A DNA stretch of 52,290 nt from Flavobacterium macrobrachii (GTDB taxonomy: Bacteria > Bacteroidota > Bacteroidia > Flavobacteriales > Flavobacteriaceae): the NCBI RefSeq assembly GCF_014486675.1, contig NZ_JACTAC010000016.1, forward strand, positions 1 through 52,290, written 5' to 3'. Below the pieces are notes generated by a model. That model had not been told where the DNA came from. It worked only from the letters and a program-made list of their open reading frames with translations, and did not search any database. Positions 36,343-44,720 of this stretch are shown here, one piece after another; position 1 is the first letter of the stretch; every line of letters starts with the position of its first letter. A program made the position numbers and the translations under genes.

Positions 36343-38220
36343 TTAAAGTTTAAAAATAAAGCTTTCGCTAGGATTAATAATAATTGGAATTATTCCTACT
36401 CCATTAGTTACAGTGAGCTTTACTGTTTGTTTTTTATATAACTGGTCATCTATTTTATATTCACCATCTGTTAAACCAAGCATATTAATAACATCTTTTG
36501 GAATTTTTAATTCGAAATTACTCGTAGTCAACCATGAAAAATTTGTCACTATGATCAATTTCTCATTTTTTGAAGAACGTGCAAAAGAATAAATTCCTGG
36601 ATCATAATTATCGGTTTGTTCTCTGTTGACTTTTTGCAAATCAATAAATTTACCCATCAAAGCTTCACTTTTTATTGTAAAATTGAGTAATCTAGCATAA
36701 AAATCTCTCAACTCTTTTTCGCTATTGGATAATTTTCCTCCATCAAATTTACCTTCATTCATCCATCGTTGATGATGTGGAACTCCAATGTAATCAAAAA
36801 TAGAAGTTCGAGATGGTTTTCCAAAACCTGCATCTTCAGCTCCAGGTTCACCTACTTCTTGACCAAAATAAATCATTGTTGGTGATGAACTAATCGTAGC
36901 AGAAACTACCATTAAAGGTTTTCCTTTTTCAGGTGTTCCAGCAAATTCTGGACTGGCCAATCGTTGTTCGTCATGATTATCCAAAAAGTGTAACATATGA
37001 TGTTCAATATCACTTAATCTGTTACTAATATCGGTTAATGCATCAGGCAATGCTTTTCCTTGAATTACGGCTTTTAAATGATCGTAGGTTTCAACTTTAT
37101 CATATAAATAATCCATTTTCCCTAATTTAATATAATTCCTATATTCATTTGGATTATATACTTCTGCTAGTAAAAATGCATTTGGATTTTTCTCTTTAAT
37201 AGAAGAATTTAAATAACTCCAAAATTCATAAGGAACCATTTCAGCCATGTCATATCTAAAACCGTCAACACCTCGATCGATCCAATATAAAGCAATATCT
37301 TTAAACTTTTTCCATGAACTTGGAACATTTTTATCCAACCAAAATTTATAATGATCTTTGTATGTTTTATTCTCAAAATCTTTTGGCAATTCTGGGAAAT
37401 CTTTTGAACCATCAGGTCGAATACCATAATTCACTTTTACTGTTTCGTACCAATCATTGATGTCTGGTTTTGCTAATCTAGAACCGTTTCCTGTCCATTT
37501 TGCTGGGTTTTCATTAAATTTTCCATCAATGAAAGGATTTTTTTCTCCATTTAATGGTTTGTAATTATCATCCGTTGGAACTTGAAAAGCTTGTCCAGGA
37601 ATATAATAAAAGTTATTATCTCGTGCATATTCAACTGATGTATTATCATCTGCTCCAAAATCTTTCACGCCTTTTGGGTTTGATAATCCTTTATAATTTC
37701 TTGCAATATGATTAGGTACAATATCAATTATGAGCTTCAATCCGTTTTTGTGTGTTCTTTTTATTAATGAGTCAAATTCTTGAAGTCTTTTTGCTGGATC
37801 TACGGCTAAATCAGGATTGACATTGTAATAATCTTTTACTGCATAAGGCGAACCAGCTCGGCCTTTAACAACATCGGGATCATCATTAGAAATTCCATAT
37901 TTAGTATAATCATTGATTACTGCATGATGCGGAACACCAGTATACCAAATATGAGTTACACCCAACTTTTTAATTTCACTTAAGGCTTTGTCTGTAAAAT
38001 CATTAAACTTACCTACACCATTTTCTTTAATTGTTCCCCAAGGTTTATTGGTTTGATTTTGGTTTCCAAATAATCGAGTAAAAACTTGATAAACTACTAC
38101 TTTTTTTGGCTGACTCTCAGCTTTTTTCTTATCCATAACTTGTTTAAATGTTTTTACTTGTCCAAAACTTACCGAAGTCATAAGTACAACTACTAGCAGT
38201 GATAAATATTTTTTCTTCAT
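36343..38220 (-). CDS. Secreted alpha-amylase (GH13)
   Basis: The 625-aa protein has a signal peptide cleaved near VSFGQ (residue 21), without a lipobox, so it is probably periplasmic. The GH13 barrel shows IDIVPNH (region I, about 165), DGFRYDMAEM (region II, about 319, nucleophile Asp in DMAE), LLAEVYN (region III, acid/base Glu, about 348) and FLDNHDEQR (region IV, about 410). A C-terminal beta domain of about 90 residues follows. It should cleave alpha-1,4 glucans. It stands outside any recognisable sus-like cluster (no SusC/SusD nearby). A 14-bp perfect palindrome 12 nt upstream of the ATG may be an operator. Confidence 0.93.
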   Translation of the reverse strand: MKKKYLSLLVVVLMTSVSFGQVKTFKQVMDKKKAESQPKKVVVYQVFTRLFGNQNQTNKPWGTIKENGVGKFNDFTDKALSEIKKLGVTHIWYTGVPHHAVINDYTKYGISNDDPDVVKGRAGSPYAVKDYYNVNPDLAVDPAKRLQEFDSLIKRTHKNGLKLIIDIVPNHIARNYKGLSNPKGVKDFGADDNTSVEYARDNNFYYIPGQAFQVPTDDNYKPLNGEKNPFIDGKFNENPAKWTGNGSRLAKPDINDWYETVKVNYGIRPDGSKDFPELPKDFENKTYKDHYKFWLDKNVPSSWKKFKDIALYWIDRGVDGFRYDMAEMVPYEFWSYLNSSIKEKNPNAFLLAEVYNPNEYRNYIKLGKMDYLYDKVETYDHLKAVIQGKALPDALTDISNRLSDIEHHMLHFLDNHDEQRLASPEFAGTPEKGKPLMVVSATISSSPTMIYFGQEVGEPGAEDAGFGKPSRTSIFDYIGVPHHQRWMNEGKFDGGKLSNSEKELRDFYARLLNFTIKSEALMGKFIDLQKVNREQTDNYDPGIYSFARSSKNEKLIIVTNFSWLTTSNFELKIPKDVINMLGLTDGEYKIDDQLYKKQTVKLTVTNGVGIIPIIINPSESFIFKL

Positions 38221-38231
38221 AATTAAATTAA

Positions 38232-38245
38232 TTGCTAATTAGCAA
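38232..38245. promoter_or_regulatory. Perfect palindrome TTGCTAATTAGCAA upstream of the amylase
   Basis: A 14-bp perfect palindrome centred 18 nt upstream of the amylase ATG and in the divergent intergenic region shared with the OstA-like gene. Its position fits a repressor operator for the amylase gene, but no regulator is encoded nearby. Confidence 0.45.
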
Positions 38246-38315
38246 ATAGTCATTTTTACAAATATATAGAAATGATTGTAATTAGAAGCATAGATAAATA
38301 ATTCTTAATAAACCA

Positions 38316-38343
38316 TTGAATTATCGGTAATTTCATAAATTTG
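38316..38343 (+). promoter_or_regulatory. Consensus promoter of the OstA/LptA-like gene
   Basis: TTG (38316-38318), 17-nt spacer, TAAATTTG (38336-38343), an exact match to the flavobacterial -33/-7 consensus. It lies 16 nt before the TTG start codon. Confidence 0.7.
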
Positions 38344-38359
38344 CTCAAAATTATAACAC

Positions 38360-40006
38360 TTGAAAAAGCTACTATTTCTTTCCATAGGATTACTTTGCTG
38401 CTTGTTTACTGTTCAAGCTCAAAAATCATCTAAAATTAAGATTGAATATTCTGATTTCTCCGATATTAATCAAGAGGAAATTCCCGATGCGTTATTACTT
38501 CGAGGCAATGTTAGAGTTAGTCATGAAGGTGTAGTTTTTACTTGTAACAAAGCTTATTATTTTCAAAAAGAAAATTATATCAAAGCGTTTGGCGATGTAC
38601 AAATGGTTCAAGGTGACACACTTTTCTTAAACAGTAAATATGCCGAATACAGCGGAGAAGTTAAAAAAGCATTTGCCACCGGAAATGTCATCATGCGTTC
38701 ACCCGAATCGACTTTGGTTACCGATACTATAAATTTTGACAGAAATGTTCAAGAAGCATATTACAATACACACGGAACAATCACTAATAGAGAAAACACG
38801 CTAAAAAGCAAATCAGGACGATATTATGTAGCGCAAAAAAAGTTTCAGTTTTTAACCGCAGTAACGATAACCAATCCTAAATATGTAATCAAATCAAATC
38901 ATTTGGATTATTATACTAATTCTGGACATTCCTATCTTTTTGGACCATCAACTATAACCAGTAAAGAAAACTATATTTATACCGAAAAAGGATTTTATGA
39001 CACCAAAAAAAATGTCTCTTTCTTCAAAAAGAAATCCTATATCAAATACAAAGACCGATTGATTGAAGGCGACAGTTTGTACTATGACCGAAATCGAGAA
39101 TTTGCTTCGGCAACCAATAATGTAAAAATTACTGACACCATTAATAAAGGTTTGGTCAAAGGTCATTATGCAGAAATTTATCGAAATCTTAAAACCCAAA
39201 AAGATTCCATGATGATTACCAAACGTGCTGTTGCGATTACGTTAGTCGAAAACGACTCAATGTACATTCACGGTAAAAAAATGCTCATCACAGGAAAACC
39301 TGGCGAAAGAATCATCCGTGCGTTTAACAACGTTCGTTTTTATAAAACCGATATGAGCGGAAAATGTGATTCTATTCATTCCGACCAAAAAACAGGTTTA
39401 ACCAAAATGATAAAAAATCCAATTCTTTGGAATTACGAAAACCAAATGACTGGCGACATCATGCATTTAATTGGCAACAACAAAACCGAAAAACTCGACT
39501 CGTTGAAAGTTCTAAATAATGCTTTTATTATTTCAAAAGACACATTAAGCACTGGATTTAATCAGGTGAAAGGACAAAATCTCTACGGAAAATTTGCCGA
39601 CAACAAACTCAAAGAAGTTGACATAGTTAAAAATGCCGAAGTCATTTATTATATGCGAAATGACCAACAAGAACTCATTGGCATTAACAAAAGTACTTGT
39701 AGTAGTATCAACATGATTTTGGAAGGAAATACTATTGAAACTATTACCAATTTCAACCAGATTGAAGGCGACATCTATCCCGAAAAAGATTTACCCGAAA
39801 ACACTCGAAAACTTCGCGGTTTCATTTGGCGTGGCGATGAAAGAATAAAAACGAAAGACGACATTTTCCCACCTGAAGAAAATGAAATCGATGCCAAAAT
39901 TCAAGCAAAAAAAATAAAAGAAGATGCAAAAGAAGACAAACCGCTTGAACCTAGAAAAGAAACTTTGGATTATGATAAAAACAATCCTAAACCAGTTGTG
40001 AAATAG
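38360..40006 (+). CDS. OstA/LptA-like envelope protein (TTG start)
   Basis: The 548-aa secreted protein has a signal peptide ending near TVQAQ (about residue 20) and repeated OstA/LptA beta-jellyroll elements: ALLLRGNVRVSHEGVVFTCN (about 44-63), YIKAFGDVQMVQGDTLFLNS (about 73-92), FATGNVIMRSPESTLVTD, and later a second jellyroll-like set near 330-470. Such proteins bridge LPS across the periplasm from LptC to LptD. The size is several times that of E. coli LptA, consistent with the multi-domain Bacteroidota form. The C-terminus is lysine- and glutamate-rich. Its TTG start is the only in-frame start giving a signal peptide and follows the consensus promoter. Confidence 0.82.
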   Translation: MKKLLFLSIGLLCCLFTVQAQKSSKIKIEYSDFSDINQEEIPDALLLRGNVRVSHEGVVFTCNKAYYFQKENYIKAFGDVQMVQGDTLFLNSKYAEYSGEVKKAFATGNVIMRSPESTLVTDTINFDRNVQEAYYNTHGTITNRENTLKSKSGRYYVAQKKFQFLTAVTITNPKYVIKSNHLDYYTNSGHSYLFGPSTITSKENYIYTEKGFYDTKKNVSFFKKKSYIKYKDRLIEGDSLYYDRNREFASATNNVKITDTINKGLVKGHYAEIYRNLKTQKDSMMITKRAVAITLVENDSMYIHGKKMLITGKPGERIIRAFNNVRFYKTDMSGKCDSIHSDQKTGLTKMIKNPILWNYENQMTGDIMHLIGNNKTEKLDSLKVLNNAFIISKDTLSTGFNQVKGQNLYGKFADNKLKEVDIVKNAEVIYYMRNDQQELIGINKSTCSSINMILEGNTIETITNFNQIEGDIYPEKDLPENTRKLRGFIWRGDERIKTKDDIFPPEENEIDAKIQAKKIKEDAKEDKPLEPRKETLDYDKNNPKPVVK

Positions 40007-40015
40007 TTCTTTTTT

Positions 40016-40054
40016 GTCACACTGAGCGCATCCCGAATTTTCGGGAGAAGTGTC
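40016..40054. repeat. GTCACACTGAGCGCA repeat with inserted hairpin
   Basis: GTCACACTGAGCGCA (40016-40030) matches the block at 29189. It is followed by the palindrome TCCCGAATTTTCGGGA (40031-40046) and GAAGTGTC. It lies just after the OstA-like stop and would be translated only if a spurious upstream start of the next gene were used. Confidence 0.7.
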
Positions 40055-40076
40055 CTCGCACAGTACATTTTTAGTT

Positions 40077-41273
40077 ATGAAACAAGATTTTTTAAAATAC
40101 CAAGCGCAAACTTCTCCTTATCCATTAGGAATGGAAGTTTCTCATGCTGTTGGTTCCTATATTTATGATACAAACAATAAAAAATATCTGGATTTTGTTG
40201 CTGGAGTTTCCGCTTGTTCACTCGGACATCAACATCCGCGAGTAAATCAAGCCATTATCGACCAGTTAAATAAATATTCTCATGTGATGGTTTATGGCGA
40301 ATATGCACAACATCCGGCGGTGGAATATTGTAAATTATTGGTTCAAAATTTACATCCAAGTTTAAACAAAGTTTATCTGGTAAACTCAGGAACCGAAGCT
40401 TGCGAAGGCGCATTAAAACTCGTTCGTCGTGTTACCGGAAGAAGTCAATTGATTTCTTGTCACAATGCCTATCACGGAAACACAATGGGTTCGATGAGCG
40501 TTATGGGTTTTGAAGAACGCAAACAAGTTTTTCGTCCATTGATTCCCGATGTCGATTTTATTACTTTTAATAACGAAGCCGATTTAGAAAAAATCACAAC
40601 CAAAACCGCTGGAATTATTCTCGAAAGTATTCAAGGTGGCGCAGGTTTTATCGAACCTAAAAATGATTTTTTGGCAAAAGTAAAAAAGCGTTGCGAAGAA
40701 GTTGGCGCACTGATGATTATTGACGAAATCCAACCTGGATTTGGCAGAACCGGAAAACTATTTGGTTACGAAAACTACAATGTCGTTCCCGATGTTGTTA
40801 TTATTGGCAAAGGAATGGCTGGAGGAATGCCTGTTGGCGGATTTATTGCCAACGAAAAGTATATGGATTTGTTAACTCACGATCCAAAACTCGGACACAT
40901 CACCACTTTTGGCGGACATCCTGTCATAGCGGCAGCAAGCCTCGCAACCTTGCAAGAAATCTTAGAAAAAGACTATACTTCACAATCTTTAGCAAAAGAA
41001 AAGTTATTCAGAACACTTTTGGTACATCCTTTGATACAAGAAATTAGAGGAAAAGGGTTAATGCTTGCCGCAATGACCAAAAACGCTGAAATTACCAATA
41101 AAGTAATTTTAAAATGCCAAGATAAAGGATTGATTTTATTTTGGTTGCTCTTTGAAGGATGTGCCATCAGAATAACACCACCACTAACAATTTCCGAAGA
41201 AGAAATCAAAGAAGGTTGCGCAATCATTCTGGAAGCAATGGACGAAGTAATGAATGATGCCATAGATGAGTAA
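40077..41273 (+). CDS. Class III PLP-dependent aminotransferase
   Basis: The 398-aa enzyme belongs to the acetylornithine/ornithine aminotransferase family. Motifs are VNSGTEACEGALKLVRR (about 104-120), FGRTGKLFGYEN (about 220) with IIDEIQPGFGRTG upstream, and the PLP lysine in GKGMAGGMPVGGF near 245, with TFGGHP near 278. The donor/acceptor cannot be fixed by eye; it could serve arginine, lysine or 4-aminobutyrate metabolism. The start is ATG 40077. An in-frame ATG at 40050 would only translate repeat DNA. It overlaps the downstream 99-aa gene by 8 bp and heads a plus-strand run that ends with rlmH. Confidence 0.85.
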   Translation: MKQDFLKYQAQTSPYPLGMEVSHAVGSYIYDTNNKKYLDFVAGVSACSLGHQHPRVNQAIIDQLNKYSHVMVYGEYAQHPAVEYCKLLVQNLHPSLNKVYLVNSGTEACEGALKLVRRVTGRSQLISCHNAYHGNTMGSMSVMGFEERKQVFRPLIPDVDFITFNNEADLEKITTKTAGIILESIQGGAGFIEPKNDFLAKVKKRCEEVGALMIIDEIQPGFGRTGKLFGYENYNVVPDVVIIGKGMAGGMPVGGFIANEKYMDLLTHDPKLGHITTFGGHPVIAAASLATLQEILEKDYTSQSLAKEKLFRTLLVHPLIQEIRGKGLMLAAMTKNAEITNKVILKCQDKGLILFWLLFEGCAIRITPPLTISEEEIKEGCAIILEAMDEVMNDAIDE

Positions 41274-41565
41274 ATACATTAAATATATATTACAGTTATT
41301 TTGCTTATTACTATTTATTGTTTTTACCATATATTTTTTGTTACCATTTGCTCAAAAATCAGCAGATAGTCATTCAGTAACAAATGATTTTTTGACAATA
41401 TTATTTTTTGTGTTATCAATTTTAGCATTTGTTTTATTGATTTACAAAATTTCAAAAAGACATCAATTTGTCAGTATCGCAATTTTGATTTTATATTTTG
41501 TCACATTTCTATTTTTTTGGTTTAAATTTTGCAATATTGTTTGTTACAGCTGTTCTCAAGGATAA
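41266..41565 (+). CDS. Small hydrophobic protein, function unknown
   Basis: The 99-aa protein has three membrane helices (about 8-30, 42-63, 70-88) and a cysteine-containing C-terminus (FCNIVCYSCSQG). The ATG lies inside the last codons of the aminotransferase gene (8-bp overlap), which implies translational coupling. I do not recognise the family. The C-terminal CxxxCxxC arrangement could bind a metal or form disulfides, which is only an inference from the residues. Confidence 0.6.
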   Translation: MSKYIKYILQLFCLLLFIVFTIYFLLPFAQKSADSHSVTNDFLTILFFVLSILAFVLLIYKISKRHQFVSIAILILYFVTFLFFWFKFCNIVCYSCSQG

Positions 41566-41676
41566 ACCAAAATTTAAAAAATTGTTAATTAAATTGTTTA
41601 CAACAATAATGTTGTTCAATCAAAAAAAGACCACATTTCTCTAATTTTATTAAGGATAATTTTAACACCTATCATT

Positions 41677-43071
41677 ATGCACTTGGATCACGACGAAGAA
41701 GACTACAACTTATCCTTATCGAAGTTTGAATCGATGTTGAAAACCAACAAAGTATTCTTTTTCGATTCGGAGGAATTCGAGGAAATCATCTTGCATTATC
41801 TCGATATGGGCAAAGCTACTTTAGCCAAAAAAGCGTTAAAGTTAGGACTGGAACAACATCCAAAATCTACCGGATTAAAATTAGTTCAAGTAGAAATGCT
41901 GGTGTATGATGATAAATTAGATCAAGCAGAAAAGTTATTAAACGAACTTTATGCCATTGAACCAACCAACGAAGAAATTTTTATCCAAAAAGCCAATATT
42001 TATTCCAAAAGAGATCAACACGAAAAAGCTGTTGAATACTTGCAAACCGCACTAAAATACACTGATGATTATGCTGATGTGTACAATTTAATCGGGATGG
42101 AATATCTTTTTATGGATAATCTAGAACAAGCAAAACAAAGTTTTATTAACTGTTTAGAAGAGGATATTGAAGACCAATCGGCTTTATACAATGTGGTTTA
42201 TTGCTTTGAATTTTTAGACCAAAACCTTGAAGCGATTGAATATCTAAAAACCTATATTGACAGAAATCCATACAGTGAAATCGCTTGGCATCAATCTGGA
42301 CGTTTATATTATGGACTAAAAGATTATGAAAATGCCGTTCGTGCTTTTGAATTTTCAACCTATATCGATGAAGAATTTATCGGTGCTTTTATGGAAAAAG
42401 GAAAAGCATTAGAACGTTTAAAAAGATATGACGAAGCCATCGAAAGCTATGAAAGAACTATCGAATTAGATGATCCAACTTCGTATGCTTTACTTCGCAT
42501 TGGAAAATGTTATGAAAAGCTTGGAAATAAAGTTGAAGCTTTAAAATATTTTAATAAAACGGTTCACGAAGATCCGCTTTTAGACAAAGGATGGATTGCC
42601 ATTACCGATTTTTATGTTCGTCAAAAAAACTTCCAAAAAGCACTTTATTATGTAAACAAAGCTTTGGCAATTGACGATCAAAATCGTTTGTATTGGAAAC
42701 GTTTTGGAACCATCAACAAAGCAATGGGCAACTTTGAAGAAGCCGAATTTGGATACCGAAAAGCCGTTGAATTTGGCGATTATCAATTGGACACATGGTT
42801 ATTTTGGGTTGATATGATGCATCAAATGGGCGAATACAATAATGCTATTTTAACGCTTATTCAATCGGCGGAATATTTTCCAGAAGAAGCCGAAATCGAA
42901 TACCGTTTAGCTGGTTTACATTTGTTATTAAACGAAACCGAAAAAGGAAATTTTCACCTTAGCAACGGTTTACGATTGAATGTAAAACATCAAACTATAG
43001 TGCAAGAAATGTTTCCAACCGTTTGGGAAAGACCATCTGTTCAAGAATATATTGCGAAACACAAAAAATAA
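41677..43071 (+). CDS. Cytoplasmic TPR protein
   Basis: The 464-aa protein lacks a signal peptide and consists of tandem tetratricopeptide repeats, for example AEKLLNELYAIEPTNEEIFI near 87 and ALKYFNKTVHEDPLLDKGWI near 290. About ten repeats can be read. Acidic N-terminus (HLDHDEEDYN). Such proteins are protein-interaction scaffolds; no partner is evident from context. It starts 111 nt after the 99-aa gene and is followed at 3 nt by the TonB-C-like gene, so it shares a transcript with the aroE-rlmH genes. Confidence 0.85.
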   Translation: MHLDHDEEDYNLSLSKFESMLKTNKVFFFDSEEFEEIILHYLDMGKATLAKKALKLGLEQHPKSTGLKLVQVEMLVYDDKLDQAEKLLNELYAIEPTNEEIFIQKANIYSKRDQHEKAVEYLQTALKYTDDYADVYNLIGMEYLFMDNLEQAKQSFINCLEEDIEDQSALYNVVYCFEFLDQNLEAIEYLKTYIDRNPYSEIAWHQSGRLYYGLKDYENAVRAFEFSTYIDEEFIGAFMEKGKALERLKRYDEAIESYERTIELDDPTSYALLRIGKCYEKLGNKVEALKYFNKTVHEDPLLDKGWIAITDFYVRQKNFQKALYYVNKALAIDDQNRLYWKRFGTINKAMGNFEEAEFGYRKAVEFGDYQLDTWLFWVDMMHQMGEYNNAILTLIQSAEYFPEEAEIEYRLAGLHLLLNETEKGNFHLSNGLRLNVKHQTIVQEMFPTVWERPSVQEYIAKHKK

Positions 43072-43074
43072 ATT

Positions 43075-43470
43075 ATGAAGAATTTTATCCTTTTTTTTAT
43101 CGGTTTTATTGCTTTAAACTCTTTCGGTCAAACAAAAGAAAACAACCTTGTGTACAATATTGATGCCGTAGAAATTAAACCTGAATTTCCAGGAGGAAAC
43201 CAAAAGTTTTATAAATACATCGCCAAAAATTTTAATATCCCTGAAGAAGTAACAGAGAAAAAGGAAAAACAAGTAATTCATGTAACTTTTATTATTGAAA
43301 AAGACGGAAAATTAACTGACATCAAAGTTATCCGCGATATTGGTTATGGAACAAAAGAAAAAGTAGAAGAACTTTTAAAAAATTCTCCAAATTGGAAACC
43401 AGCAGAACTAAACGGTGAAAAAGTAAGATGTCATTATTTCTTTCCAATAACAATTAATGGAACAATCTAA
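43075..43470 (+). CDS. TonB C-terminal-domain-like secreted protein
   Basis: The 131-aa protein has a signal peptide (about 1-18, ending SFGQ). The mature part matches the TonB C-terminal fold used by Bacteroidota accessory proteins: PEFPGGNQKFYKYIAKNFNI (about 38-57), IHVTFIIEKDGKLTDIKVIR (about 70-89), ELLKNSPNWKPAELNGEKV (about 101-119). It has no membrane anchor or proline-rich linker, so it is not a true energy-transducing TonB. It may bind receptor TonB boxes or act in envelope assembly. Its 3' end overlaps aroE by 14 bp. Confidence 0.8.
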   Translation: MKNFILFFIGFIALNSFGQTKENNLVYNIDAVEIKPEFPGGNQKFYKYIAKNFNIPEEVTEKKEKQVIHVTFIIEKDGKLTDIKVIRDIGYGTKEKVEELLKNSPNWKPAELNGEKVRCHYFFPITINGTI

Positions 43471-44203
43471 AACGAAATTCGGTTTAATTGGCAAAAACAT
43501 TTCCTATTCGTTTTCTAAAAAGCATTTCACCGAAAAATTTGCTTTAGGAAATCTTGACGGTTATGTTTATGAAAATTTCGATTTACAATCCATTGAAGAT
43601 TTTCCAAAACTAATCGCCGAAAATCCCGAGTTAAAAGGATTGAATGTAACCATTCCATATAAAGAAGAAATCATTCCGTACCTGAATAAATTATCAAAAA
43701 AAGCAGCACAAATCGGTGCTGTAAATGTTATTCGTTTTACAAAAAAAGGAACTTTAAAAGGCTACAATTCCGATTATTATGGTTTCAAAAAATCATTAAA
43801 ACCATTATTGCAATCGCATCATAAAAAAGCATTAATTCTTGGAACTGGCGGCGCAGCGAAAGCCGTAGCTTTTGCTTTAAACGAACTCGGAATGCTGCAC
43901 ACCTTTGTTTCTCGCGAAGAAAAAGAAGGCATGATTGATTATGACCGAATTAACGCTACAACATTTGATAATTATCATATCATAATTAATTGTACGCCAT
44001 TAGGAACAAGTCCGAATATTAAAGATTTTCCACTTTTACCATATCAATTTTTCACAGAAAAACACATCGCTTTCGATTTAATATACAATCCGGAGGAAAC
44101 ACAATTCTTGAAAAAAGCCAAAAAGAAAGGCGCAATAACTAAAAACGGTTATGAAATGTTGGTTTTTCAAGCAGAAAAAGCATGGAAAATTTGGAATAAA
44201 TAA
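43457..44203 (+). CDS. aroE: Shikimate dehydrogenase
   Basis: The 248-aa NADP-dependent enzyme reduces 3-dehydroshikimate to shikimate in aromatic amino-acid synthesis. FGLIGKNISYSFSKKHFTEK (about 8-27) is the substrate-binding start with the serine pair. GLNVTIPYKEEIIPYL (about 61-76) holds the catalytic lysine, and GTGGAAKAVAFAL (about 132-144) is the nucleotide loop. INCTPLGTSPN (about 177) and GYEMLVFQAEKAW (about 233) complete the signature. Length is slightly shorter than E. coli AroE. It overlaps the gene before it and is 6 nt from rlmH. Confidence 0.95.
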   Translation: MEQSKTKFGLIGKNISYSFSKKHFTEKFALGNLDGYVYENFDLQSIEDFPKLIAENPELKGLNVTIPYKEEIIPYLNKLSKKAAQIGAVNVIRFTKKGTLKGYNSDYYGFKKSLKPLLQSHHKKALILGTGGAAKAVAFALNELGMLHTFVSREEKEGMIDYDRINATTFDNYHIIINCTPLGTSPNIKDFPLLPYQFFTEKHIAFDLIYNPEETQFLKKAKKKGAITKNGYEMLVFQAEKAWKIWNK

Positions 44204-44209
44204 TAAAAC

Positions 44210-44683
44210 ATGAACATCAAACTACTAGCAATAGGAAAAACCGACAACAAATCGTTACAAACTTTAATTGACGATTATACTAAACGTTTGTCTTTTTACA
44301 TCAAGTTTGATTTAGAAATCATTCCGGATATTAAAAATGTAAAAAACTTATCGGAAAGTCAGCAGAAAGAAAAAGAAGGCGAATTGATTTTAGCCAAACT
44401 CACTCCTACTGATCAATTGATTTTGTTAGACGAAAACGGAAGTACTTTCTCGAGCATGAAGTTTGCCGATTATTTACAAAAGAAAATGAATTCTGGTGTA
44501 AAAACTTTGGTTTTTGTTATTGGCGGACCATATGGTTTTAGTGACGAAGTTTATAAAAAAGCGCAAGGAAAAGTTTCGCTTTCTGAAATGACTTTTTCAC
44601 ATCAAATGGTTCGGTTATTTTTTATTGAACAATTGTATCGCGGGTTTACAATTTTACGAAATGAACCGTATCATCATCAATAG
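44210..44683 (+). CDS. rlmH: 23S rRNA m3-pseudouridine1915 methyltransferase
   Basis: The 157-aa SPOUT enzyme methylates pseudouridine 1915 in helix 69 of 23S rRNA. It starts MNIKLLAIGKTDNKSLQTL and has LDENGSTFSSMKFADYL (about 84-100), the SAM loop FVIGGPYGFSDEVY (about 103-116), and the conserved C-terminus FFIEQLYRGFTILRNEPYHH (about 138-157). Length matches E. coli RlmH (155). It is the last gene of the plus-strand run, and its TAG stop codon is the first part of a heptamer array. Confidence 0.96.
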   Translation: MNIKLLAIGKTDNKSLQTLIDDYTKRLSFYIKFDLEIIPDIKNVKNLSESQQKEKEGELILAKLTPTDQLILLDENGSTFSSMKFADYLQKKMNSGVKTLVFVIGGPYGFSDEVYKKAQGKVSLSEMTFSHQMVRLFFIEQLYRGFTILRNEPYHHQ

Positions 44684-44719
44684 TTGAAAGTTTCGAGTTT
44701 CAAGTTCAAAGTTTTCAAA
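44683..44719. repeat. Heptamer array (GTTTCAA-like) fused to the rlmH stop
   Basis: Units GTTGAAA, GTTTCGA, GTTTCAA, GTTCAAA, then GTTTTCAAA, in exact 7-bp register for four units. The first G is the last base of the rlmH TAG stop codon. It lies between two convergent genes and ends at the base next but one to the lipoprotein stop. Confidence 0.85.
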
Positions 44720-44720
44720 T

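Noticed and set aside
40050..40076. An N-terminal extension of the aminotransferase from an upstream ATG
   Set aside because: The extra residues translate the GTCACACTGAGCGCA element; family members begin near MKQDFLKYQ at 40077.
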